Notes under the pieces: model-generated | Database searches by the model: none | Told to the model about the DNA's origin: nothing | Seen by the model: the letters and a program-made list of their open reading frames with translations, nothing else | Position numbers and translations under genes: made by a program | Assembly: GCA_947475295.1 (NCBI GenBank) | Contig: CANJLF010000022.1 | Coordinates: forward strand, 1-42,340 | Length of the DNA stretch: 42,340 bases | Reading direction: 5' to 3' | From: Fidelibacterota bacterium | Lineage (GTDB): Bacteria > Pseudomonadota > Alphaproteobacteria > Rhodospirillales > Rhodospirillaceae | Part shown: positions 23,929-32,215 of the stretch, piece after piece | Numbering within the stretch: position 1 is the first letter of the stretch | How the letters are laid out: each line of letters starts with the position of its first letter

Positions 23929-23930
23929 GA
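23902..23930. repeat. 15-bp tandem duplication at the phhB start
   Basis: CTTTTGAACCATGA occurs at 23902-23915 and 23917-23930, a period of 15, doubling the start codon and the MVQK peptide. Confidence 0.85.
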
Positions 23931-23998
23931 CCCGGGGGTCTCCTCGTGCAAGGACATGCCACGATGGCCAAAACCCGGGGGCTAAGCAAGGAGCGCCG

Positions 23999-24415
23999 AT
24001 GAAGGAACTTTCGCCACCAAGCTTGGCCGACATCGACGATATGGCGCGAACGGCTCTGGCCTCCCTGCCCGCACCCTTGAAGCGCATGACCGAAGGCGTG
24101 GTCGTGCAGGTCACGGACTTTCCTGACGATGATGTCTGCGAAGAGATGGAACTGGAATCGCCCTTCGACATTCTCGGCCTTTATCAAGGCACATCGCTGA
24201 TGGAAAAGCAGATCGAGTCTTCGGGCACGGTGCCTGATCTGGTGTTCCTCTATCGCCGGCCGATCCTCGATTATTGGTGCGAGAGCGGCGAAGACCTGCA
24301 TCACGTCGTGCGCCATGTGCTGATCCACGAGATCGGCCATCACTTTGGTTTCTCCGACGACGACATGGAAGCGCTGGAAGCCGAAGCGGAGGCGGAGGAG
24401 CGCGCGAAGTCTTGA
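23999..24415 (+). CDS. Minimal zincin metallopeptidase (DUF1025-like)
   Basis: A 138-aa protein with HEIGHHFG, an HExxH zinc-binding motif at residues 110-114, followed by an acidic Asp/Glu-rich tail ([15 protein letters not shown]). Such minimal zincin-fold proteins (Zincin_1/DUF1025) are common in alphaproteobacteria and actinobacteria; activity and substrate are unknown. Start is supported by CAAGGAG about five bases before the ATG; the frame also opens at 23927 but lacks a ribosome-binding site. The promoter must lie in or near the divergent phhB start, 70 bases away. It is upstream of the cyclase gene on the same strand. Confidence 0.83.
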   Translation: MKELSPPSLADIDDMARTALASLPAPLKRMTEGVVVQVTDFPDDDVCEEMELESPFDILGLYQGTSLMEKQIESSGTVPDLVFLYRRPILDYWCESGEDLHHVVRHVLIHEIGHHFGFSDDDMEALEAEAEAEERAKS

Positions 24416-24537
24416 CGCGCAATTTTGACGGGCGCATCCTTTGACAACTGCTGGACATTTGGGCCAGCGATTTGAAATCCCTTACCGCCGGATGTTTTGG
24501 GCCGGCTGTTCAACAGCACATCATGGGGAGAACGCGC

Positions 24538-25113
24538 ATGTCCGCATGGACCGATCTGCGCACGCCGGCCGAGATGGACCTCGTTGTCGGCCTTTACGAT
24601 CTGACGCAGTACACGCTTTTTTCCGAACGTACGGAGCCTGTCCCCTTGCTCGAGCTGATGGCCGGCTATCACGCGCTGATCGCCGACATCATTGAATGCG
24701 CGGGCGGGGTTTTCATCAAACCCATCGGCGACGCCGGTTTGTTCGCCTTCCGCGCTGAAGATGCCGACAAGGCCGTGGATACGGCCTTGCGCGCGTTAGA
24801 GGAAGGCGATGCGTGGATTGCCCGCGAAGGCTACCCGGGCCGGGCGCGCTTCGGCTTGCACGCGGGACCGGTAGCTTTGGGATACATCGGCCCAAAAGGC
24901 CGCGAATGGCTGGATATCATCGGCAAGACCGTGAACATCGCCGCACGCGTACGTTCCTATAGCTTGAGCATCACCCCTGCGGTGTTCAGATTGCTATCAG
25001 CGGCGGGCCGGAAGAAATTCCGCAAGCACACGCCACCCATGAGTTACATCCGCGAGGGTGATCCACGGCCGAGGGATTACTTCGCGGGCTTTGAAGAAAG
25101 CGCGACGCGTTAA
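24538..25113 (+). CDS. Class III nucleotide cyclase domain protein
   Basis: A 191-aa protein consisting of a class III adenylate/guanylate cyclase homology domain alone. Shown are GLYDLTQYT (first metal Asp), GGVFIKPIGDAGLFAF (Lys and second metal Asp), ARFGLHAGPVALGYIGPKGREWLDIIG (adenine-recognition Asp) and KTVNIAARVRSY (transition-state Asn and Arg). All key residues appear to be present, so activity is plausible, but the common IGDTVN is IGKTVN. No sensor or membrane segment. The start is preceded by GGGAG at eight bases; an upstream ATG at 24472 is less likely. Cyclic nucleotide could act on the CNB-domain protein at 9125, which is inference. Confidence 0.8.
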   Translation: MSAWTDLRTPAEMDLVVGLYDLTQYTLFSERTEPVPLLELMAGYHALIADIIECAGGVFIKPIGDAGLFAFRAEDADKAVDTALRALEEGDAWIAREGYPGRARFGLHAGPVALGYIGPKGREWLDIIGKTVNIAARVRSYSLSITPAVFRLLSAAGRKKFRKHTPPMSYIREGDPRPRDYFAGFEESATR

Positions 25114-25226
25114 ACCAAGTTTTCGCACGCTGCATTTACCGCGCACAATTGGGCGAGGCCCCAGCGGCAGAGAGGGCGCACACAGTGTGCAGGCGCGGAC
25201 TTCGGCGAGAGCGGTCTCAAGCTTGT

Positions 25227-25988
25227 TCATAAGCTTTGCAGGAGCGCGTCGATGTACGCCGGCACGGTTGCCGTGGCCGGGCCGTAGTGGGCTTCGGCGA
25301 AAAGTGTCGCACCGGCGGAGGGCTCCAGATTGAGCTCGGCGGTATGGGCGCCGGCGTGCTTGCTTACCACGGCGACAAAGCCGGCGGCGGGATAGACGTT
25401 GCCCGAGGTGCCGATGGAGATGAATAGATCACAATCGGAGAGTGCTCCATAAATGCGCTCCATCTCTATGGGCATTTCACCGAACCACACGACGTTGGGG
25501 CGCATACCGGCGGCCTTGTTGCAGGCACTGCAGACATCTTCGACGCTGAGGTCACCTTCGTTGGCGATCACGTGGCCGCAGAAATTGCAGCGCGCCTGAT
25601 TATAGGTGCCGTGCATGTGAATAAGGTTCTTGCTGCCGGCGCGGTCGTGCAGCGTGTCGACGTTTTGAGTCACCACCATGACGTCGCCTGGCCATCCTTG
25701 TTCAAGGCGCACCAGCGCGTGGTGCGCCGCATTGGGCTGCACATCGGCAGCCCGGTGGCGGGCGCGGCGCATATTATAGAAGGCGTGGCAGCGTTTCGGA
25801 TCGCGCGCGAAGGCTTCGGGCGTCGCGACGTCCTCAAGGCGCACCTTCGACCAAATGCCGCCGGCATCGCGGAAAGTCTCCAGGCCCGATTCTTTGGAAA
25901 TGCCGGCGCCGGTGAGAATCACGATGCGGCCGTCAGCGGGCGGAATGAATGCGGGCTGAAGCTTGGGCGCGGTGGAATTTTGCGACAT
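25227..25988 (-). CDS. cobB: NAD-dependent protein deacylase (sirtuin, CobB-like)
   Basis: A 253-aa sirtuin that removes acyl groups from protein lysines using NAD. Motifs are LTGAGISKESGLETFRDAGG, VTQNVDTLHDRAG, HMHGTYNQARC (catalytic His) and a zinc site from CNFCG and CSACN. AFYNMRRARH contains the Tyr-x-x-Arg pair that marks class III (SIRT5/CobB-like) sirtuins, favouring desuccinylase or demalonylase activity besides deacetylation. It starts 32 bases from the divergent phosphatase gene. Confidence 0.93.
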   Translation of the reverse strand: MSQNSTAPKLQPAFIPPADGRIVILTGAGISKESGLETFRDAGGIWSKVRLEDVATPEAFARDPKRCHAFYNMRRARHRAADVQPNAAHHALVRLEQGWPGDVMVVTQNVDTLHDRAGSKNLIHMHGTYNQARCNFCGHVIANEGDLSVEDVCSACNKAAGMRPNVVWFGEMPIEMERIYGALSDCDLFISIGTSGNVYPAAGFVAVVSKHAGAHTAELNLEPSAGATLFAEAHYGPATATVPAYIDALLQSL

Positions 25989-26020
25989 GATGCGGGCTTA
26001 TCTTGGGGAGCGGAGGCGGT

Positions 26021-26515
26021 GTGATCAAGAACGGGGTGTTCAAGGTTCTGTTCGTTTGCACGGGCAACATCTGCCGCTCGCCCACGGCCGAGGGTGTTTT
26101 CCGTCACATGGTCGATGCCGCCGGATTGACGGGCGCGGTGGAAACGGATTCGGCCGGCACCCACGGCTACCACATCGGCGAGCCGCCCGACCCGCGGAGC
26201 GTCGCTGCGGCGGCGGCACGGGGCTTCGATCTCAGTACCTTGCGCGCGCGCAAAGTCGCCCGTACCGATTTCCACACCTTCGATCTGATCCTGGCCATGG
26301 ACCAGGGCCATTTCGAGCAGCTCACCGCCCAGCGCCCGGCCGCCGCGCGGGCCAAAGTGAAACTGTTTCTCGACTACCACCCGACTCCGCGCAAAACGTC
26401 CACCGATGTGCCCGATCCCTATTATGGCGGCCGCGACGGATTTGAACAGGTACTGGACCTGGTCGAATCCGCGAGCAAAGCACTCTTGGATGATATAATT
26501 CGTACCAGGGACTAA
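26021..26515 (+). CDS. Low-molecular-weight protein tyrosine phosphatase
   Basis: A 164-aa cysteine phosphatase. The P-loop CTGNICRS begins at Cys13 with Arg19, and the general-acid Asp is in DVPDPYYGG. The start is taken as GTG at 26021, ten bases after GGGGAG; TTG at 26003 is an in-frame alternative. In bacteria such enzymes may act in polysaccharide export or stress signalling, but no kinase partner is seen. The last residues (IIRTRD) and the stop lie in the edge of an AT-rich repeat element, so the original C-terminus may have been replaced. Confidence 0.88.
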   Translation: MIKNGVFKVLFVCTGNICRSPTAEGVFRHMVDAAGLTGAVETDSAGTHGYHIGEPPDPRSVAAAAARGFDLSTLRARKVARTDFHTFDLILAMDQGHFEQLTAQRPAAARAKVKLFLDYHPTPRKTSTDVPDPYYGGRDGFEQVLDLVESASKALLDDIIRTRD

Positions 26516-26597
26516 TTTACTATTAAATTATATAATAATATTAATATTTTATAACTACTTTAATTGTACCTGGTACTATTTTTTACGTACCAGGTAC
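26516..26597. repeat. A+T-rich spacer with 11-bp perfect inverted repeat
   Basis: Positions 26516-26565 are almost pure A/T within a GC-rich neighbourhood. Next comes GTACCTGGTAC (26566-26576), a T-rich 10-base loop, and GTACCAGGTAC (26587-26597). A variant, CGTACCAGGGAC, lies at 26501-26512 on the other side. The hairpin could terminate both converging genes. The repeat copies also encode the C-termini of the two genes, which suggests an inserted small element. Confidence 0.7.
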
Positions 26598-27131
26598 GAA
26601 TAGGTCGTAATCTACTAGCGGTGTGTAGATGGCCCCGCCTTTGCCGAGGCGGCTTTCAAAGAGCGTGAATTGAGGGATTTGGAAGGGTCCGGCCTGGAAC
26701 AGGCTGTTGCCGGCAATGAAGGCCTCGAGTCTGGCCGGGTGCGTCCGGTTGAGGCGGGCCAGCGTCACATGGGGTGTGAACTTGCGCCCTTCCGGCGGCA
26801 AGCCGGCGCGGACCACCGCCGATTCGATCTTGGCCTGGAGATGCGACAAAGCCGCCGACGGTTTCACCGCGGCCCACACGCTGCGCGCCTTGGCGCCGTC
26901 GCCGAACGTGCCGACGCCGTCAAGCTCCAGACTGAAAGCTTCGGCTTCAACACGCGCCAAAAGGCCGTCGATCTCCTCGGCCGTCGTCTCTTCCACTTCG
27001 CCGATGAATCGCAAGGTGAGATGCATGTTGGCAGGCGCGACCCAGTCGGCGCCCGGCAAACCGGCGCACATGATGGAAAGCCGCGCGATCACACCGTCCG
27101 GCAGTGCAAGGCCTACAAACAGCCGCAACAT
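26583..27131 (-). CDS. thpR: RNA 2',3'-cyclic phosphodiesterase
   Basis: A 182-aa member of the 2H phosphoesterase superfamily (ThpR/LigT). The two catalytic motifs HLTLRFIG (near residue 37) and HVTLARL (near 126) are present at the usual spacing. It opens cyclic phosphates at RNA ends, and can ligate tRNA halves in vitro. The C-terminal FVPGT and stop are encoded by the repeat of the AT-rich element downstream. It starts seven bases after tesA on the same strand and is likely co-transcribed with it. Confidence 0.9.
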   Translation of the reverse strand: MLRLFVGLALPDGVIARLSIMCAGLPGADWVAPANMHLTLRFIGEVEETTAEEIDGLLARVEAEAFSLELDGVGTFGDGAKARSVWAAVKPSAALSHLQAKIESAVVRAGLPPEGRKFTPHVTLARLNRTHPARLEAFIAGNSLFQAGPFQIPQFTLFESRLGKGGAIYTPLVDYDLFVPGT

Positions 27132-27137
27132 GCTTGG

Positions 27138-27830
27138 CTACTTCGCCGCTGCCGCACGGCGCGCGTTGACTTCGGCTACCAGTTTTTCGGCGGCCGGCAT
27201 CATCTTGCCCACAATCACTTTGACGCCCTTGGCATTGGGATGGATGCGATCGTTCTGCATCAAATCCGGCACGGTGATGGCGCCTTCGAGAAAGAACGGA
27301 TAAAGCGGCGCCCCCGTGTCGGCCGCCAGCTTGGGAAAAACCCCGTTGAAACGATCTTCAAAGTCGCGGCCCAGATTCGGCGGCGCCAGCATACCAACGA
27401 TCAGCACCGGCAAACCCGCTTTCTGAATACGCCGCACGATGACATCGAGATTGGCGGCGGTGATTTTGGGATCGATGGCGCGCAAGGCGTCGTTGCCGCC
27501 CAGCTCGACGATCACCGCATCGGGCTTGGCTTCCAGCGACCAGTCGAGCCGCGAGCGGCCGCCGCTGGTGGTATCGCCAGAAATGCCGCCCGGCAGCATC
27601 GTCACGTTGTAGCCCTTGTCCTTAAGAGCCTTCTCCAACTGCAAGGGAAATGCCTCGGCAGGATCGGCCAGGCCGTAACCCGCCGTCAGGCTGTCACCGA
27701 AAGCGAGGATACGGATCGGGGCATTGGTATCGGCGGCGTAAGCGTCCGTACCCGCCAACGCGAGCGTGATCAGGCAAAGCACCCGGAGCGCCTTCTGTAA
27801 CGAGAACTTAGGTGCTAACAATCCTCGCAT
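27138..27830 (-). CDS. tesA: Periplasmic SGNH arylesterase/thioesterase (TesA)
   Basis: A 230-aa SGNH hydrolase with a signal peptide (KALRVLCLITLALAGTDAYA-A). Block I is AFGDSLTAGYGL with the catalytic Ser, block III GGNDALRA, and block V DRIHPNAKG with the Asp-His pair, matching E. coli TesA (lysophospholipase L1/thioesterase I). The start at 27830 shares bases with the divergent ybbA start at 27829. This divergent tesA-ybbA-ybbP arrangement is the same as in E. coli. Confidence 0.92.
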   Translation of the reverse strand: MRGLLAPKFSLQKALRVLCLITLALAGTDAYAADTNAPIRILAFGDSLTAGYGLADPAEAFPLQLEKALKDKGYNVTMLPGGISGDTTSGGRSRLDWSLEAKPDAVIVELGGNDALRAIDPKITAANLDVIVRRIQKAGLPVLIVGMLAPPNLGRDFEDRFNGVFPKLAADTGAPLYPFFLEGAITVPDLMQNDRIHPNAKGVKVIVGKMMPAAEKLVAEVNARRAAAAK

Positions 27831-28554
27831 GAGACAATCTCCCATCTCGCCCGCAAGCCTTGATTCGACGCCCTCCGCAGCGATCCATCTCGACAAGGTG
27901 CACCTCACTTTGGAGGGCCCGGCGGGCCCGGTCAATATTCTGCGCGGCGTCGATCTGGCCGTGAACGCCGGCACGGCCCTGGGCGTGGTCGGCCCGTCCG
28001 GCTCCGGCAAGACGACTATGCTGATGATTGTGGCGGGATTGGAGCGCATCTCGTCGGGGCGCGTGGTCATCGCCGGCACCGACTACGCCGCCATGGATGA
28101 AGACGCCCTGGCGCTGTTCCGCCGCGACACCGTCGGCATTGTCTTTCAATCGTTCCACCTGATCCCGACCATGACCGCACTTGAGAATGTCGCCGTGCCG
28201 CTTGAGTTCGCGGGCCGCAAAGACGCCTTCGACCGCGCCGAACATCAGCTGCGCAGCGTGGGCCTTGGCCACCGCATTGAACATTATCCGGGTCAGCTGT
28301 CGGGCGGTGAACAGCAGCGCGTGGCCCTCGCGCGCGCCTTCGCTATCGAGCCCAAGATCCTTCTGGCCGACGAACCCACCGGTAATCTCGACGGCGGCAC
28401 CGGCCAGCAGATCATCGATCTGTTGTTCCAAATGCACGACCAGCACAAGACGACGCTGGTGCTCATCACCCACGACCTCAAGCTTGCCAGCCGCTGCGAG
28501 CGCGTCGTGCGTATCGCCGATGGCCTAATCGTCGGGGAAGGCTTGCCCGCATGA
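27829..28554 (+). CDS. ybbA: ABC exporter-type ATPase (YbbA)
   Basis: A 241-aa ATPase of the LolD/MacB-type family. Walker A is GPSGSGKTT, Q-loop FQSFHLIPTMTALENV, signature LSGGEQQRVALARA, Walker B LLADEPTGNLDG and switch His ITHDLK. It pairs with the FtsX-like YbbP downstream. The function of YbbAP is not well established; it is thought to act with TesA at the envelope. A longer frame from 27766 exists but 27829 aligns better with the family. The 3' end overlaps ybbP by four bases. Confidence 0.93.
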   Translation: MRQSPISPASLDSTPSAAIHLDKVHLTLEGPAGPVNILRGVDLAVNAGTALGVVGPSGSGKTTMLMIVAGLERISSGRVVIAGTDYAAMDEDALALFRRDTVGIVFQSFHLIPTMTALENVAVPLEFAGRKDAFDRAEHQLRSVGLGHRIEHYPGQLSGGEQQRVALARAFAIEPKILLADEPTGNLDGGTGQQIIDLLFQMHDQHKTTLVLITHDLKLASRCERVVRIADGLIVGEGLPA

Positions 28555-31121
28555 GTGCAGTTGGAAGTTTTGGAAATTTCCCCCTGCCCTTGCGCTTTGC
28601 TTTGCGGGAACTGCGCAGCGGCATGCGCGGTTTTCGAATCTTTCTGGCCTGCATCGCCATCGGCGTGACCGCCATCGCGGGTGCTGCGTCCATGAACCAA
28701 TCGGTCGAAGCCGGCATCGCCGCCGATGCCCAGCCGCTTCTGGGCGGCGATTTGCAGGCACGCATCAATTCGCGGCCCGTGGGTAATACCGAACTCGCGG
28801 CCTTGCGGCAGAGCGGTACCGTCAGCACGGCAATGGAATTGCGCTCCATGGCGCGCAGCGAAAATGAGGCCGGTGAAGTAGGCGCCCGCACGCTGATCGA
28901 GTTGAAGGGTGTCGACGCCAGCTACCCGCTTTACGGCACCGTCATTTTGGAACCGGCTATACCATTGGACCAGGCCTTGGCCGAAAAGGATGGGCTATGG
29001 GGTGCCGCGATCGACCCATCGCTGCTGACGCGCCTGCAGTTGAAGGTCGGCGATACCTTTAAGGTGGGCGAGGTCACCTTGCAGATCCGGAGCACCATCA
29101 CGACCGAGCCGGACCGGGCCATCAGTTTTGCCACGGCGGGCCCCCGCGTCATGATCGCGGCGAGTGCGCTTCGCGCCTCGCAGCTGGTGCGCGAAGGCAG
29201 CTTGGTCGACTACATCTACAATGTCAGGCTGAGCGGCATTGAGTCCGCCGACAACATGCGCGCGCGCCTCGCGCGGGATTTTCCTGACACGGGCTGGCGC
29301 GTGCGCGGTCTCAACCAAGCCGCCCGCGGCCTCGACGCCTTTCTCGACAACGTCACCTTGTTTCTCACGCTCGTGGGCCTCACCGCGCTTCTGACCGGCG
29401 GCATCGGCGTGGCCAATGCGGTGCGCGCCCATTTGGCCGCGCGCCTGACCACCATCGCCACGCTCAAGTGCCTAGGCGCTCCGGCCGATACGATCTTCGC
29501 CATGTACCTCATCCAACTGGGAATCCTCGCGGGCGTCGGCATCGTCATTGGATTGGTGCTCGGCGCCATCATTCCGATGGTCGCGGCCGTGGCCTTAGGC
29601 GACCTTCTCCCCGTGAAAGCCAAACTCGGCATTTACCCTTGGGCTTTGGGACAAGCCGCAGTCTTCGGCGTGTTGACCGCAACGCTTTTCACGCTCTGGC
29701 CGCTGGCGCGCGCCCGCGATATTCCAGCGGTGGCTTTGTTCCGCAACTTGCTGGCCACCTCCAACCGCTGGCCGCGCGCGAAATATGTGGTGTGGGTGGT
29801 TATCATCGCCCTGGCGCTGGGCGCCTTCACCATCGGCACGGCGGACAAACCGCGCCTGGCTACCTATTTCGTTTTGGGCGCGGCGGTATCCATGGGCTTG
29901 TTCCGCTTGGCCGCCGGCTTAGTGATGAATCTGGCCGCGCGCTTGAGTGCGGGACGCAGCAGCGCCACGGCCGGGCGGCCTTCCTTGCGTCTGGCGCTGG
30001 CCAATCTCTACCGCCCCGGCGCGCCGACAACATCGGTCGTGCTTTCGCTCGGCCTCGGCCTTTCAGTGCTGGTAGCCATCGCGTTGCTGCAAGCCAACCT
30101 GGACCGCCAGATCAAGGACGGCCTGCCCAGCGATGCGCCAAGTATGTTCTTCATCGATATTCAACCCGATCAAGCAGCGCAGTTCACAAAGCTCGTCGAA
30201 GGCATGCCGGGCGTGCACAAGGTTCTGACGGCCAACATGATCCGCGCGCGCATCAGCAGGATCAAAGGCATTGATGCCGATGAGGCCCCGGTCAATCCCG
30301 AAAGCCGCTGGGCCGTGCGCGGCGAACGCGGCGTGTCCATGGCCGCGACCTTGCCCGAAGGCGCGCGCTTAACGGAAGGCGCCTGGTGGGCGCCCGATCA
30401 CAGCGGCGATTTTCTGGTGTCGATCGACGATCGCGTCGGCAAGGATTTGTATCTGAAGTTAGGGGATAACCTGACCGTCAACGTCTTGGGACGCGAGATT
30501 ACCGCCAAGGTCGCGAGTTTCCGCGATATCCGCTGGCAATCGGGCACAATGAATTTCACGCTGATTTTTTCGCCCAACACGCTCGCCGGCGCGCCGGGTA
30601 TTTCCCTGGCGACGGTCAACTCCGATCCCGGCACCGAAGATAAAATCGAGAGCGCGGTGTTGGAGGCCATGCCCAACGTCACCATCATCCAGGTGCGCCA
30701 GGCGCTGGACATGCTGAAAGGTGTTTTGGACACATTGGGCGTGGCAGTGCGGTTCACGGCCAGCATCGCCCTCGTTGCCGGCGCACTGGTTCTCGCCGGC
30801 GCAATTGCCGCCGGTCATAGCCGGCGCATTTACGAATCCGTCGTGCTGAAGGTGCTGGGTGCGACCCGCGCCGACGTCCTGCGCGCCTTTGTCTTCGAAT
30901 ATCTGCTGCTGGGTCTGGCCACGGGCCTGATCGCCGCCGTGGTCGGCGCCATTGCCGCCTGGGGCGTAGTGACCGAGGTCATGCATATCGCCTGGTCCAT
31001 CGACTTGGGCCTGGTGGCCGTTGTCATCGCCACCTGTATCGCCGTGACCCTCCTGGCCGGCTTTACCGGGACCTGGCGGGCCATGGGCACCAAGGCAGCC
31101 CCCCTGCTGCGGAACGAGTAA
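28551..31121 (+). CDS. ybbP: FtsX-like ABC permease (YbbP)
   Basis: An 856-aa inner-membrane permease. An N-terminal helix (residues ~27-45) precedes a large periplasmic region. FtsX-type membrane blocks follow: three helices around 260-410 starting with TLFLTLVGLTALLTGGIGVANAVRAHL, a pair in the middle (~415-460 and ~500-520), and a C-terminal block ending with LLAGFTGTWRAMG. It is the partner of YbbA for an envelope transport or mechanotransmission system next to tesA. The gene ends at 31121 and is followed by TGTAAC-atactg-GTTACA, a weak inverted repeat, then a T run. Confidence 0.9.
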   Translation: MSAVGSFGNFPLPLRFALRELRSGMRGFRIFLACIAIGVTAIAGAASMNQSVEAGIAADAQPLLGGDLQARINSRPVGNTELAALRQSGTVSTAMELRSMARSENEAGEVGARTLIELKGVDASYPLYGTVILEPAIPLDQALAEKDGLWGAAIDPSLLTRLQLKVGDTFKVGEVTLQIRSTITTEPDRAISFATAGPRVMIAASALRASQLVREGSLVDYIYNVRLSGIESADNMRARLARDFPDTGWRVRGLNQAARGLDAFLDNVTLFLTLVGLTALLTGGIGVANAVRAHLAARLTTIATLKCLGAPADTIFAMYLIQLGILAGVGIVIGLVLGAIIPMVAAVALGDLLPVKAKLGIYPWALGQAAVFGVLTATLFTLWPLARARDIPAVALFRNLLATSNRWPRAKYVVWVVIIALALGAFTIGTADKPRLATYFVLGAAVSMGLFRLAAGLVMNLAARLSAGRSSATAGRPSLRLALANLYRPGAPTTSVVLSLGLGLSVLVAIALLQANLDRQIKDGLPSDAPSMFFIDIQPDQAAQFTKLVEGMPGVHKVLTANMIRARISRIKGIDADEAPVNPESRWAVRGERGVSMAATLPEGARLTEGAWWAPDHSGDFLVSIDDRVGKDLYLKLGDNLTVNVLGREITAKVASFRDIRWQSGTMNFTLIFSPNTLAGAPGISLATVNSDPGTEDKIESAVLEAMPNVTIIQVRQALDMLKGVLDTLGVAVRFTASIALVAGALVLAGAIAAGHSRRIYESVVLKVLGATRADVLRAFVFEYLLLGLATGLIAAVVGAIAAWGVVTEVMHIAWSIDLGLVAVVIATCIAVTLLAGFTGTWRAMGTKAAPLLRNE

Positions 31122-31151
31122 TCTGTAACATACTGGTTACAAAAGACTTTT

Positions 31152-31195
31152 TGAGGCGATTCTTGTATTAAGATGAGGCGATTCTTGTATTAAGA
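31152..31195. repeat. 22-bp exact tandem duplication upstream of the Bax-inhibitor gene
   Basis: A 22-base unit beginning TGAGGCGATTC and ending TTGTATTAAGA occurs twice without a mismatch, at 31152-31173 and 31174-31195. It sits in the gene-free gap (31122-31313) and probably lies in the leader or promoter region. I cannot assign promoter hexamers with confidence. Confidence 0.85.
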
Positions 31196-31313
31196 ATTGG
31201 CCAGACACTGCGATTTAGGTTGCGAAGGCTGCGCCAAGCCCCAATATATCCACTCGTAATACCAATCGGGCCCGCACGCTTTGTACGCGGGCGTTCAACA
31301 TGCGAGGAAAACC

Positions 31314-32069
31314 ATGGCCATCGAAACTGATCGCAAGCCTTTTGCTGGCGGTTATGACGCCACCCGCGCCGAGGCCGCGCCGATCGACATCGGCCTGCGC
31401 CAGTACATGCTGCGGGTTTACAACTACATGGCGTCCGGCTTGTTTTTGTCGGGCTTAGTCGCCTTGCTGGTCGCCAATACCAGCGCGCAGAGTTTATTTT
31501 TCCAGGTGAGTGAGAGTGGACGTCTTGGCTATACCGGCCTCGGCTTCGTCGCCATCCTCGCCCCGATCGGCCTGATCTTGGCTATGAGCTTCGGCGCCAA
31601 CCGTATGAAAACCGCGACGCTGCAGGCCTGCTACTGGGCTTTCGTCGCTTTGATGGGCGTGGGCCTGTCGGTGGTCTTGTTGACCTATACCGGCGTCAGC
31701 GTCACCCGCGTCTTCTTCATCACAGCCGCCTCTTTCGGCGCCCTTAGCCTTTACGGCTATACCACGAAGCGCGACTTGCAGGCTTTCGGCACGTTCCTGT
31801 TCATGGGCCTGATCGGCTTGATGATCGCCGGCATCGTGCAGATGTTCTGGTCCAGCCCCGCCGTCTACTTTGTGTACTCGGTAATTGGCGTGCTGCTGTT
31901 CGCTGGGCTCACGGCCTACGACACGCAACGCATCAAGAACCAATACCTCACGGTCCGCGGCTCGACGATGGAAGACGCCTCCGCCGTCATGGGCGCCGTG
32001 GCGCTTTACCTGGACTTCATCAACCTGTTCCAGTTCCTGATGAGCCTCATGGGTCAACGCCGCAACTAG
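31314..32069 (+). CDS. Bax inhibitor-1 family membrane protein
   Basis: A 251-aa inner-membrane protein of the BI-1/YccA/YbhL family, with about seven transmembrane helices. The start at 31314 is preceded by AGGAAA; an in-frame upstream ATG (31281) is less likely. The N-terminal IDIGLRQYMLRVYNYMASGLFLSG and the ending DFINLFQFLMSLMGQRRN are typical, and acidic residues (FAGLTAYDTQRIK) correspond to the calcium-leak Asp. Some homologues leak calcium or affect FtsH-mediated proteolysis; its role here is unknown. A clear terminator follows. Confidence 0.92.
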   Translation: MAIETDRKPFAGGYDATRAEAAPIDIGLRQYMLRVYNYMASGLFLSGLVALLVANTSAQSLFFQVSESGRLGYTGLGFVAILAPIGLILAMSFGANRMKTATLQACYWAFVALMGVGLSVVLLTYTGVSVTRVFFITAASFGALSLYGYTTKRDLQAFGTFLFMGLIGLMIAGIVQMFWSSPAVYFVYSVIGVLLFAGLTAYDTQRIKNQYLTVRGSTMEDASAVMGAVALYLDFINLFQFLMSLMGQRRN

Positions 32070-32092
32070 ACCTGTGCCGCATAAACGAGATC

Positions 32093-32122
32093 AAACCCGG
32101 GCCCGCAAGGCCCGGGTTTTTC
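32093..32122 (+). terminator. Intrinsic terminator after the Bax-inhibitor gene
   Basis: AAACCCGGGCC (32093-32103) pairs with GGCCCGGGTTT (32109-32119) around CGCAA, followed by a T-rich tail. Confidence 0.9.
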
Positions 32123-32215
32123 TTTGCCTAGACGGCCTGTCTTAGTTACATAGGCGTACACTTCAGCTGGGGAACGCCCCCATACGCCCCACCTAACAGC
32201 TCGGACGCAAAGATC

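Noticed and set aside
26670-27800. A 376-aa plus-strand frame across thpR and tesA
   Set aside because: It spans the junction of two well-supported genes on the other strand and has no recognisable motif.
28995-29432. Minus-strand frames inside ybbP
   Set aside because: They are shadows of the conserved FtsX-like permease frame.
31124-31141. A terminator after ybbP (TGTAAC/GTTACA)
   Set aside because: A 6-bp AT-rich stem with a 6-base loop and the T run several bases away is too weak to call.
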